Origin: CAVSWN01 sp046728115
GTDB taxonomy: Bacteria > Acidobacteriota > Vicinamibacteria > Vicinamibacterales > CAVVIG01
Length of the DNA: 7,143 nucleotides
Assembly: GCA_046728115.1 (NCBI GenBank)
Contig: JBKPDW010000335.1
Span: 1-7,143, forward strand
Reading direction: 5' to 3'
A program made the position numbers and the translations under genes. Position 1 is the stretch's first letter; each line of letters opens with the position of its first letter. A model generated the notes under the pieces. The model was not told the origin of the DNA. It saw nothing but the letters and a program-made list of their open reading frames with translations, and ran no database searches. This document shows positions 1 to 5,881 of the stretch, one piece after another.

Positions 1-25
1 TTCCACAGCTCCCACACGCATCAAC

Positions 26-81
26 AATGTGTTACCTATGTCTTCGGACAAATCTGTTACCTATCTCTCCGACTGTCCGGA
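26..81. mobile_element. Probable terminal region of an insertion sequence (partial, runs off left edge)
   Basis: Two direct copies of an 18-bp motif stand 25 bp apart: TGTTACCTATGTCTTCGG at 30-47 and TGTTACCTATCTCTCCGA at 55-72, matching at 15 of 18 positions. Iterated motifs of this type near an element end are typical of transposase-binding sites. The GTTACCTAT motif resembles ends I associate with integrase-core (IS481/IS3-like) elements, but that is memory, not a search. No transposase reading frame is visible, so any element would extend left of position 1. The motif pair ends within about 10 bp of the heptamer array that begins at 82. It could instead be an isolated remnant or a regulatory repeat. 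Confidence 0.4.
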
Positions 82-113
82 CTTCTGACTTTTGACTTCC
101 TACTTTCTTCTGC
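82..113 (-). repeat. Heptamer array A (CTTCTGA family) at the 3' end of the kinase gene
   Basis: On the plus strand the units are CTTCTGA (82-88), CTTTTGA (89-95), CTTCCTA (96-102), a tetramer CTTT (103-106) and CTTCTGC (107-113). The array overlaps the last codons of the heptose kinase gene, whose TAG stop (102-100) lies inside the third unit. The main unit CTTCTGA is identical to units in the array at 6814-6862. No spacer of constant length and no dyad is present, so it is neither a CRISPR array nor an obvious terminator. Confidence 0.75.
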
Positions 114-1203
114 CCTGCGCCGGTCCCTCTTGCGACCAGCGCTCGACGGGCGTTTCGTGATCGCTCGCGATGGCATTGGACAGCTCGCGCGCCGACACGG
201 TCGATGTGCCGCGTTTCATCACCACGAGCCCGCCCGCGTAATTGGCGAGGCGAGCGGCCTCGTAGAATGAGGCACCGGCCGCAAGTGCCAGACCAAACGT
301 GGCGATGACGGTGTCGCCGGCGCCCGTCACATCGGTGACTTCGTCCGATCCGAAGATCGGAATGTGCGTCGTCGGCTGCCTCGGTTGGAACAACGCCATG
401 CCCCGACTGCCCCGTGTGATGAGCACCGCCTGCATGCGGGTCCGACGCAACAGCAATCGCCCGGCGTGTTCGAGCACGCGGTCGTCTGTGATCCTGACCC
501 CGAGCGCATGCTCGACCTCGGATTCGTTCGGCGTGCACGCCGTGAGCCCCTCGTACGACAACAGCCGATATCGCGTGTCGAGGACGATTGGAACGGGTCG
601 TCGCCTCGAGCGACTCGTCAAGGCACGACGAACGCCATATGCGAGCTCCGGCGTCACGAGCCCGGATCCGTAATCCGACAGCAGGACCGCATCGCAGCCA
701 TCGAGCGCCGGTCGAATCTTCCTGGCGAACGCGCGACACCAAGCGTCGTCGATCGGCCACGCCGGCTCCCGATCGATGCGGACAACCTGCTGCCGCGCCG
801 CGTGGACGCCGCCGGCGAGAATCCGCGTTTTGACAGGTGTTCGATACCCGTTCATCTGAGTCACACGCGATCGTTCGACATCGCGATTCAGGCTGGCAAG
901 CAGTCGGCGCCCCTCCGCGTCGCGGCCGACGAGTCCGGCCAGCCGGGCGCGACCGCCGATCGCGGCCACGTTGTTCGCGGCATTGCCCGCCCCGCCGCCC
1001 ACCATCTCCGTCGCGTCGTATTTGAGAATCAATACCGGCGCCTCGCGCGAGACACGCGCGATGTCTCCATAGATGAATTCGTCGGCGATCAGATCACCGA
1101 CAATCAGTACCCTCCGATTCGAAAACGCGTCGACGAGCGCCAGCAATCGCTCTCGGCGCTCGGCCTCGCCGGGCAAGGGGTGTACGGAGCGGGCAATCAA
1201 CAT
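100..1203 (-). CDS. hldA: D-glycero-beta-D-manno-heptose-7-phosphate kinase (PfkB family, HldA/HldE kinase-domain type)
   Basis: This cytoplasmic sugar kinase is predicted to phosphorylate heptose 7-phosphate at C1 in ADP-heptose synthesis for the LPS inner core. The 367-residue protein shows the ribokinase/PfkB fold: the N-terminal strand VLIVGDLIADEF (32-43), the glycine-rich GGGAGNAANNVA (69-80), NES at 226-228, and the C-terminal signature DVTGAGDT (291-298) with the catalytic Asp297. The arrangement matches the kinase half of HldE. The protein ends about 70 residues past the signature, so the cytidylyltransferase-like half of bifunctional HldE is absent. The ATG at 1203 is 15 nt after the gmhB stop. 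The intervening DNA is a heptamer array with no Shine-Dalgarno sequence, so translation probably depends on coupling, or the true start is internal. The last residues (GRRK) are encoded by array A. Family assignment is firm; the exact substrate rests partly on the gmhB-waaF context. Confidence 0.88.
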   Translation of the reverse strand: MLIARSVHPLPGEAERRERLLALVDAFSNRRVLIVGDLIADEFIYGDIARVSREAPVLILKYDATEMVGGGAGNAANNVAAIGGRARLAGLVGRDAEGRRLLASLNRDVERSRVTQMNGYRTPVKTRILAGGVHAARQQVVRIDREPAWPIDDAWCRAFARKIRPALDGCDAVLLSDYGSGLVTPELAYGVRRALTSRSRRRPVPIVLDTRYRLLSYEGLTACTPNESEVEHALGVRITDDRVLEHAGRLLLRRTRMQAVLITRGSRGMALFQPRQPTTHIPIFGSDEVTDVTGAGDTVIATFGLALAAGASFYEAARLANYAGGLVVMKRGTSTVSARELSNAIASDHETPVERWSQEGPAQGRRK

Positions 1204-1260
1204 TTCAGAGTTCAGAATTCAGATTTCAGATTGAGTTGAGATTGAGTTCAGATTCAAGAG
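1204..1260 (+). repeat. Heptamer array B (TTCAGAT family) spanning the gmhB 3' end and the gmhB-kinase gap
   Basis: On the plus strand the units are TTCAGAG (1204-1210), TTCAGAA (1211-1217), TTCAGAT (1218-1224 and 1225-1231), TGAG (1232-1235), TTGAGAT (1236-1242), TGAG (1243-1246), TTCAGAT (1247-1253) and TCAAGAG (1254-1260). Tetramers are interspersed among heptamers. Read on the minus strand and shifted, TTCTGAA differs by one base from TTCTGAC of arrays A and E, so B looks like the same family in inverted orientation. The array supplies the gmhB stop codon (TGA, 1221-1219), its last 13 residues, and all of the 15 bp before the kinase start. Confidence 0.8.
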
Positions 1261-1839
1261 GATCCAGCTTACCGCGGCCGCCAGATTGTCCACGATCGTA
1301 TCAGCGGTCAGCTGTGGAAGGGGACTCGATTCCTGGACGGCGCCCAGTCCCGTCCGCACGAGGATCGCGCAGGCGCCCGCCGCGCGCGCTGCTCCGATGT
1401 CCAGCCACTGGTCGCCGACGACGAACGAGCGTGCCGGATCCAGGTCCAGATCGCTGGCGGCTCGATCGATCAACCCACGCCCGGGCTTCCGGCACTCGCA
1501 CGGGATGGCATAGCGCGCCACGACTCCCCGGGGATGGTGTGGACAGTAATAGAACGCGTCCACGCGTGCCCCGCCGGCATCGAGGTGCGCCGCAATAGCA
1601 CGGTGGACCTCTTCGACGCGTTCCTCGGTGACGTGGCCGCGCGCGATGCCCGCCTGATTCGTGATCACGACGACGGGTAGACCTGCGTCGTTGAGCGCAC
1701 GGATGGCATCGACCGTCCACGGAAAGAAGTCGATTTGATCGAGCCGATGAATGTATCCGACATCCTCGATGAGCGTACCGTCACGATCGAGAAAGACGGC
1801 TGCTCGAGGAGATCGCTCTGAGCGAAGCCGAGGGGTCAA
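1219..1839 (-). CDS. gmhB: D-glycero-beta-D-manno-heptose-1,7-bisphosphate 7-phosphatase (HAD-IIIA)
   Basis: GmhB removes the C7 phosphate from heptose 1,7-bisphosphate, the step after the neighbouring kinase. The 206-residue protein has the HAD motif DRDGT (18-22; nucleophile Asp18, acid/base Asp20), a second motif in VVITNQAG (57-64), the zinc-binding residues Cys99, His101, Cys114 and Cys116, the CRKPG lysine (Lys118), and the late acidic motif GDQWLD (142-147). The Zn loop separates GmhB and the related HisB phosphatases from other HAD enzymes. The start is TTG at 1839-1837, overlapping the waaF stop as TTGA, which implies translational coupling; I see no better start before the first motif. 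The last 13 residues, including the tail LNLNSISTQSEI, are encoded by heptamer array B rather than by a family-typical C-terminus. Confidence 0.92.
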   Translation of the reverse strand: MTPRLRSERSPRAAVFLDRDGTLIEDVGYIHRLDQIDFFPWTVDAIRALNDAGLPVVVITNQAGIARGHVTEERVEEVHRAIAAHLDAGGARVDAFYYCPHHPRGVVARYAIPCECRKPGRGLIDRAASDLDLDPARSFVVGDQWLDIGAARAAGACAILVRTGLGAVQESSPLPQLTADTIVDNLAAAVSWILLNLNSISTQSEI

Positions 1840-2843
1840 AGGGATCGCTGCGCGGCTTCATAAACCCGCGAGGCATCGATGCCGCGCATGCATCGATGAT
1901 CGAGCGGGCACTCGCGGAGCATGCAGGGGCGGCACCAGACATCGTTGGTGATGATGGTGTGTGAGTCACCGATCGGTCTCGTCGCCCGTTCGTTCGTGGG
2001 GCCGAATACGGCCGTGACACTCACACCGACCGCCGCCCCGAGATGCATCGCGCCGGAGTCGTTCGTCACGAGCGCACGGCAGTGCGTCAGGACGCCGGCG
2101 AGCAGCGGCAGGTCGGTCCGCCCAACCAGGTTGAGCACGGCCGATCGCTCGCTCACGTTCTCCACGACTTCGCTTGCAATCGCACCGTCGCCGGCCGATC
2201 CAATCAGCACGCATTGCACGCCGTCGCTTGCCAGCGCATCCACGAGGTCGGCGAACGATTTCGACGGCCAGCGCTTGGCCCCGCCATATGCCGAACCCGG
2301 TGCAACGGCTGCGAGACGGCTTTGGCCGTCCCACCCGGTTTCGATCAGCGCACGGAAGGCCGCATCACGGATGCCTTCCGCTACTGTGATCCGCGGTTCG
2401 GACCGGCCATTCGGGAAGCCGAGCGCTCTCACGAGGTGCTGGTAGTACTCCACCTGGTGCACGTGCGATGGCACGCGAACACTCCGCGTGAGCAGCCTCG
2501 ATCTCCACGAGGTGCGGTAGCCCCACCGTTCGGGAATCCCTGCGCCAGATGCCAGCAGCGCCGCGTGAACCGAATTCGGCAGCAGCACCGCCGTATCGAA
2601 GCCGCGATCGGCAAGGTCGACACCCAGCTGATGCCAGCTCGCCACGCGACCAATCGACGCGTGATGTTCGAGTGCGACGACGTCATTCACATCGGTCACG
2701 AGGCGAAATACGGGCGCGACCGAGGGGCGCGCTGCGATCGTCATGTGCGCGTCGGGAGCACCGCGACGCACGTCGGCGATCGCCGGCAGCGCCATCACGG
2801 CGTCTCCCAGCCAGTTCGGTGCCAGCATGACCAGACGCTTCAT
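1836..2843 (-). CDS. waaF: Lipopolysaccharide heptosyltransferase II (GT9)
   Basis: This is a GT-B glycosyltransferase that adds the second L-glycero-D-manno-heptose to the LPS inner core at the cytoplasmic face of the inner membrane. The 335-residue protein begins with the family-typical MKRLVMLAPNWLGDAVMALP, including the conserved Asp14. It carries APGSAYGGAKRWP (181-193), which fits the type II branch, then NDSGAMH (261-267), FGPTNERATRP (280-290) and a cysteine-rich tail with Cys304, 307, 312 and 318, as is usual in WaaF. The reading frame is open far upstream across the divergent gene, but homology begins exactly at the ATG at 2843. AAGG lies about 9 nt before that ATG and can serve as ribosome binding site. 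It is first in the waaF-gmhB-kinase operon and overlaps gmhB by 4 nt. Confidence 0.93.
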   Translation of the reverse strand: MKRLVMLAPNWLGDAVMALPAIADVRRGAPDAHMTIAARPSVAPVFRLVTDVNDVVALEHHASIGRVASWHQLGVDLADRGFDTAVLLPNSVHAALLASGAGIPERWGYRTSWRSRLLTRSVRVPSHVHQVEYYQHLVRALGFPNGRSEPRITVAEGIRDAAFRALIETGWDGQSRLAAVAPGSAYGGAKRWPSKSFADLVDALASDGVQCVLIGSAGDGAIASEVVENVSERSAVLNLVGRTDLPLLAGVLTHCRALVTNDSGAMHLGAAVGVSVTAVFGPTNERATRPIGDSHTIITNDVWCRPCMLRECPLDHRCMRGIDASRVYEAAQRSL

Positions 2844-2867
2844 CGTGTGGTACCTTGTACGAATCCC
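2844..2867. promoter_or_regulatory. 24-bp divergent intergenic region between waaF and the GT2 gene
   Basis: Only 24 bp separate the two divergent start codons. The stretch holds the palindrome GGTACC (2849-2854), which overlaps the waaF ribosome binding site AAGG on the minus strand. It is too short for two complete promoters, so at least one, probably both, must lie within the opposite gene. I cannot identify convincing -35/-10 boxes. Confidence 0.3.
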
Positions 2868-3560
2868 ATGAAACTCGTCGATCCCCTGCTCTCGGTCGTG
2901 ATGCCCGTGTACAACGAGCGTACCACGATTGACGAAATCATTCGCCGCGTGCTGGCTGTGCCGCTTCGCGTCGAATTGATCGTGGTGGACGATGGCTCCA
3001 CGGACGGCACGTCGGAGGTGCTGGATAACCTGCAGCGCGAGCTGAAGTTCACGCTGTTGCGCCAGACCAACGCTGGCAAGGGCGCGGCGCTCAGACGCGG
3101 ATTCGCGGCCGTCACGGGCGACCTGGTCGTCATTCAGGACGCCGATCTCGAATACTCGCCGGAAGAATTTCCGGAACTCATCGAACTGATCTGCCAGGGT
3201 AAGGCCGACGTGGTATACGGATCGAGATTCCTCGGCCGCCACCGCGTCTTCCTCTTCACGCACTACCTCGGCAATCGCATCGTCACTCTCGCCACCAACG
3301 TGCTCTACAACACGATGCTGACCGACATGGAGACGTGCTACAAGGTGATGCGGGTAGAAGTGCTGCGATCGATGACGCTGAAGTCGAACGGTTTTGGAAT
3401 CGAGCCGGAGATTACGGCGAAAGTGTTCAAACGCGGCTATCGCGTGTACGAGATCCCGATCACGTATGCTGGACGAGGATACGACCAAGGCAAGAAGATC
3501 ACCTGGACGGCGGGATTCTCCGCCTTGTGGGTGTTGCTGAAGTACCGATTCACCGAATGA
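2868..3560 (+). CDS. Family-2 glycosyltransferase, polyprenyl-phosphate (DPM1-like) type
   Basis: The 230-residue protein is a GT-A fold family-2 transferase. Visible motifs are LLSVVMPVYNE (7-17), VVDDGSTDGT (39-48), the nucleotide- and metal-binding DAD (91-93), YGSRF (117-121), and TDMETCYKVM (152-161), typical of dolichol- or undecaprenyl-phosphate hexose synthases. No transmembrane segments are apparent, so it is the short soluble form, expected to act at the cytoplasmic membrane face on a lipid-phosphate acceptor with a nucleotide sugar. The donor cannot be read from the sequence. I chose the ATG at 2868 because family similarity begins there, although the frame is open well upstream, antisense to waaF. 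No good Shine-Dalgarno sequence is visible. Its stop overlaps the nadE start (ATGA, 3557-3560), so the two are probably co-translated. It may contribute to glycan synthesis alongside the adjacent LPS genes. Confidence 0.9.
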   Translation: MKLVDPLLSVVMPVYNERTTIDEIIRRVLAVPLRVELIVVDDGSTDGTSEVLDNLQRELKFTLLRQTNAGKGAALRRGFAAVTGDLVVIQDADLEYSPEEFPELIELICQGKADVVYGSRFLGRHRVFLFTHYLGNRIVTLATNVLYNTMLTDMETCYKVMRVEVLRSMTLKSNGFGIEPEITAKVFKRGYRVYEIPITYAGRGYDQGKKITWTAGFSALWVLLKYRFTE

Positions 3561-5200
3561 AGATCGCGCTGCTGCAGATCAATCCGACAGTCGGTGATCT
3601 CTCCGGCAACGCGCGCCTGATTGCCGACGCCCTTCGGGAGGCCGGCGCCCGAGGCGCCGACCTTGCGGTGACGCCCGAGCTCGCGCTCGTCGGGTATCTG
3701 CCGCGCGACCTGCTGCTGGATCCAAACTTCGTGGCGTGCAGCTGGGAAATGCTGGGCCGGCTCGCTCGCGACAGCGCCGACTTGCCGCCGGTCCTCGTCG
3801 GCCTTCCCGAACCCAATCCGTCCGATGAAGGGCGGCCGCTCTTCAATAGCGCGGCCCTCTTGCGGAACGGCGACGTGGACCAGCGCTTCCGCAAGGCGCT
3901 TCTTCCTACATACGACGTCTTCGACGAAGACCGCTATTTCGAACCGTTTCATGGTCCGCAGGTGCTCGAGCTCGGCAGCGCGCGCGTCGGCATCAGCATT
4001 TGCGAAGACATCTGGAACGACCGGGATTTCTGGAAGCGCCGGCGCTATCACCACGACCCCATCGTCGAGCTGGTGCGCGCGGGCGCTCATGCGATTGTCA
4101 ATCTGTCGGCCTCGCCATTCACGGCGGGAAAGCACGCGAAGCGGGAAGCCATGCTCGGCAGCATGGCGCAGAAATACAGCGTGCCGATTGCGTACGTGAA
4201 TCAGTATGGCGGCAACGACGATCTCGTCTTCGACGGTCGCAGCTGCGCTTTTGGAGCAGACGGAGCGAGCATCGCCCGCGGACGATCCTTCGACGCGGAC
4301 GTCGTGATGTGCGATGTCGTGGGCGGCCGCCCCATCGGGCCGCCCGACGATCTCGACGTGGAATCCGAAATCTGGCGGGCGCTGGTGCTCGGCACGCGCG
4401 ACTACGCGCGCAAGTGCGGATTTGCGAGCGCGGTGATTGGCCTGTCGGGCGGCATCGATTCGGCCCTGACCGCCGCCATCGCCGCCGAGGCGCTCGGAGC
4501 CGACCGGCTGCTGGGCGTGCTGATGCCGTCGCCGTTTTCGAGTGACGGCAGCCTGGTGGACGCGCGGCAGCTGGCGTCGAATCTCGGAATCGAGACGATG
4601 ACGCTGCCGATCGAGTCCGCGATGAAGGCATACGAGGCGACGCTGCGCGAACCGTTTTCGTCCGGCGGCAGCGAGGTGGCGTTCGAGAACATCCAGGCGC
4701 GGATCCGCGGCACGCTGCTGATGGCGTTGTCGAATCAACGTGGCGCCCTGCTGTTGACGACGGGCAATAAGTCGGAACTGTCGGTGGGCTACTGCACACT
4801 CTATGGAGATATGAACGGCGGGCTCGCGGTGATCGCCGACGTGCCGAAGACGATGGTGTATCGCGTCGCGCGGTGGCGCAACCAATCCGCCGGCCGCGCG
4901 ATCATCCCCGAGGCCAGTCTGACCAAAGCGCCGTCAGCCGAGCTGCGGCCGAACCAGACCGATCAGGACTCGCTGCCCCCGTACGACATCCTGGACGGCA
5001 TCCTGCAGCGTCACATCGAATGGCACCAGTCCGCCGGTGAAATTGCCGCGGCGGGGTTCAATCGCGAGACCGTGGAGCGCGTGCTGCGAATGGTGCGATC
5101 GGCCGAATTCAAGCGGAAGCAGGCGGCGCCGGGACTGAAAGTCACCGATCGCGCGTTCGGCACCGGCTGGCGGATGCCGATTGCGGCGAGGCGGGGCTGA
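3557..5200 (+). CDS. nadE: Glutamine-dependent NAD+ synthetase
   Basis: NadE catalyses the last step of NAD+ synthesis, the ATP-dependent amidation of deamido-NAD+, using ammonia released from glutamine by its own N-terminal domain. The 547-residue length is normal for the two-domain form. The nitrilase-type glutaminase domain (about 1-260) has the catalytic triad Glu41 (in TPELALVGY), Lys113 (in RKALLPTYD) and Cys149 (in ISICEDIWN). The synthetase domain has the P-loop SGGIDS (297-302), TTGNKSE (401-407), and the C-terminal stretch PEASLTKAPSAELRPNQTDQ. All key residues are present, so the enzyme should be active. The ATG overlaps the GT2 stop, indicating coupled expression. The pairing with a glycosyltransferase is contextual, not an established pathway link. 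The gene ends 13 bp before heptamer array C. Confidence 0.96.
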   Translation: MKIALLQINPTVGDLSGNARLIADALREAGARGADLAVTPELALVGYLPRDLLLDPNFVACSWEMLGRLARDSADLPPVLVGLPEPNPSDEGRPLFNSAALLRNGDVDQRFRKALLPTYDVFDEDRYFEPFHGPQVLELGSARVGISICEDIWNDRDFWKRRRYHHDPIVELVRAGAHAIVNLSASPFTAGKHAKREAMLGSMAQKYSVPIAYVNQYGGNDDLVFDGRSCAFGADGASIARGRSFDADVVMCDVVGGRPIGPPDDLDVESEIWRALVLGTRDYARKCGFASAVIGLSGGIDSALTAAIAAEALGADRLLGVLMPSPFSSDGSLVDARQLASNLGIETMTLPIESAMKAYEATLREPFSSGGSEVAFENIQARIRGTLLMALSNQRGALLLTTGNKSELSVGYCTLYGDMNGGLAVIADVPKTMVYRVARWRNQSAGRAIIPEASLTKAPSAELRPNQTDQDSLPPYDILDGILQRHIEWHQSAGEIAAAGFNRETVERVLRMVRSAEFKRKQAAPGLKVTDRAFGTGWRMPIAARRG

Positions 5201-5213
5201 GGACAATATTCGT

Positions 5214-5364
5214 CCCTAGTGCCTGGTGCTTGGTGCCTGGTCCGTCCCTGGTCCCTTGTCCGTCCTTCGTCCTTCGTCCTTCATCCTTCGTCCTTCTCCT
5301 TCGTCCTTGTCTTTAGTCCGTGCTTGGTCCGTCGTCCTTAGTCCGTCCCTTGTCCTTGGTCCGT
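5214..5364 (-). repeat. Heptamer/tetramer array C (ACCAAGG/ACGG family), 3' side of the four-helix-bundle gene
   Basis: This 151-bp array is built from plus-strand heptamers such as CCTTCGT, CCTTGGT, GCTTGGT, CCCTTGT and CCTTAGT, with tetramers CCGT at 5242, 5260, 5318, 5329, 5343 and 5361 and a few 6- and 3-bp units. On the minus strand these read ACGAAGG, ACCAAGG and ACGG. It starts 13 bp after the nadE stop and overlaps the 3' end of the four-helix-bundle gene, whose TAA (5315-5313) lies in the unit CTTTAGT. It is the inverted counterpart of the array at 5787-5880; for example, the 14 bp at 5320-5333 are the exact reverse complement of 5843-5856. Confidence 0.85.
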
Positions 5365-5762
5365 GATCCAGTGCCGTGTTTGATGTCCAGACTGCTCTGC
5401 CATCGGCGGAGCATGCGGGAGATCTTGTCGTTGAGCGCAAGCAGTTGGGCTGTCTCGTCCGACCCGATGTACTTCCGATCTTCGGCGGCATAGTGACCGC
5501 ATTTGACTTCGCCGTTGGACGCAAATGCATATCGCAAAAACTGCGCGGTCTCTTTATCGATGCGTCGCAAAAATCCTTCACTGATGTTGAACATGACCGA
5601 AACAGATGCTCGGTTGATTTGATCCGAAAGCTGGGGATCGCCCACGAATTCTGGCCGGTTTCTAAGCTTGCCCACCCGATCACACTGCTCACGGGCAGCT
5701 TGCCAAACGCGGAGGTCTTCAAACCTATTCACGCTCACGCGGCGCGCCGCTGCACCTTGCAT
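5313..5762 (-). CDS. Four-helix-bundle protein, 23S rRNA intervening-sequence protein (S23) family
   Basis: The 149-residue product matches the small helical family first found encoded inside 23S rRNA intervening sequences (Pfam PF05635/TIGR02436 type). Signature elements are NRFEDLRVWQAA (12-23), LSDQINRASVSVMFNISEG (45-63) and a following KETAQFLRYAFAS (70-82), then two more predicted helices to about residue 128. The molecular function of the family is unknown; the Avd protein of diversity-generating retroelements has the same fold. I took the ATG at 5762, but no Shine-Dalgarno sequence is evident, and GTG at 5738 or 5732 would place the start nearer the usual MxxFEDL beginning. The last 16 or so residues (from SRTKDKGRTKDDG) are encoded by array C. 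GC in 5521-5640 is 56 of 120 bases, well below the flanking genes, suggesting acquisition. It is co-directional with lpxK-lpxL. Confidence 0.85.
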   Translation of the reverse strand: MQGAAARRVSVNRFEDLRVWQAAREQCDRVGKLRNRPEFVGDPQLSDQINRASVSVMFNISEGFLRRIDKETAQFLRYAFASNGEVKCGHYAAEDRKYIGSDETAQLLALNDKISRMLRRWQSSLDIKHGTGSRTKDKGRTKDDGPSTD

Positions 5763-5786
5763 GCCACGTTGTCGTTGGATGAAAGG

Positions 5787-5880
5787 ACCAGGGACCACGG
5801 ACCATGGACGGACCACGGACCAAGGACGGACCATGGACCAAGGACGGACCAAGCACCAAGAACCAAGCACCAAGGACTGA
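5787..5880 (+). repeat. Heptamer/tetramer array D (ACCAAGG/ACGG family), 5' side of the four-helix-bundle gene
   Basis: In plus-strand order the units are ACCAGGG, ACCACGG, ACCATGG, ACGG, ACCACGG, ACCAAGG, ACGG, ACCATGG, ACCAAGG, ACGG, ACCAAGC, ACCAAGA, ACCAAGC, ACCAAGG and a partial ACTGA, with no interruption from 5787 to 5880. It ends one base before the lpxL stop triplet (5884-5882) and lies 24 bp upstream of the four-helix-bundle ATG. The tetramer ACGG occurs three times at fairly regular spacing (5808, 5826, 5844). Confidence 0.88.
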
Positions 5881-5881
5881 T

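Larger units (their letters stand above)
5214..5880 (-). mobile_element. Candidate module: four-helix-bundle gene enclosed by inverted heptamer arrays
   Basis: This 667-bp unit consists of array C, the four-helix-bundle gene and array D. The two arrays are in opposite orientation, so a minus-strand transcript could fold them into a long imperfect stem with the ORF in the loop. Ribosomal intervening sequences of several bacteria have the same plan, with base-paired ends and a protein of this family inside, but they lie in 23S rRNA genes. Here the unit sits exactly between the stops of the convergent genes nadE and lpxL. That it moves, or is processed as RNA, is inference. No target-site duplication or transposase is visible. 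Confidence 0.45.

Noticed and set aside
2043..2867. Open plus-strand extension before the GT2 start
   Set aside because: It is antisense to waaF and has no recognisable motif, whereas GT2 similarity starts at the ATG at 2868.
2844..3488. Long open extension of the waaF frame upstream of its ATG, antisense to the GT2 gene
   Set aside because: The family-typical N-terminus begins at the ATG at 2843; the upstream part is an antisense shadow of a GC-rich gene.
3437..4885. 482-codon minus-strand open frame across nadE
   Set aside because: It is rich in Arg, His and Ala in the manner of antisense frames of GC-rich genes, and nadE on the plus strand has all catalytic motifs.
5201..5215. Possible nadE terminator hairpin (GGAC ... 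GTCC)
   Set aside because: The stem is only 4 bp and has no T-tract.
5216..5722. 168-codon minus-strand frame overlapping the four-helix-bundle gene
   Set aside because: It is a different frame with no family features; its tail merely translates array C. The overlapping frame has the clear four-helix-bundle signatures.
5214..5880. CRISPR array
   Set aside because: Units are 4-7 bp, directly contiguous and without spacers, and there are no cas genes.
5214..5880. Diversity-generating retroelement, suggested by the Avd-like fold
   Set aside because: No reverse transcriptase and no template/variable repeat pair with adenine-specific differences is present in the window.
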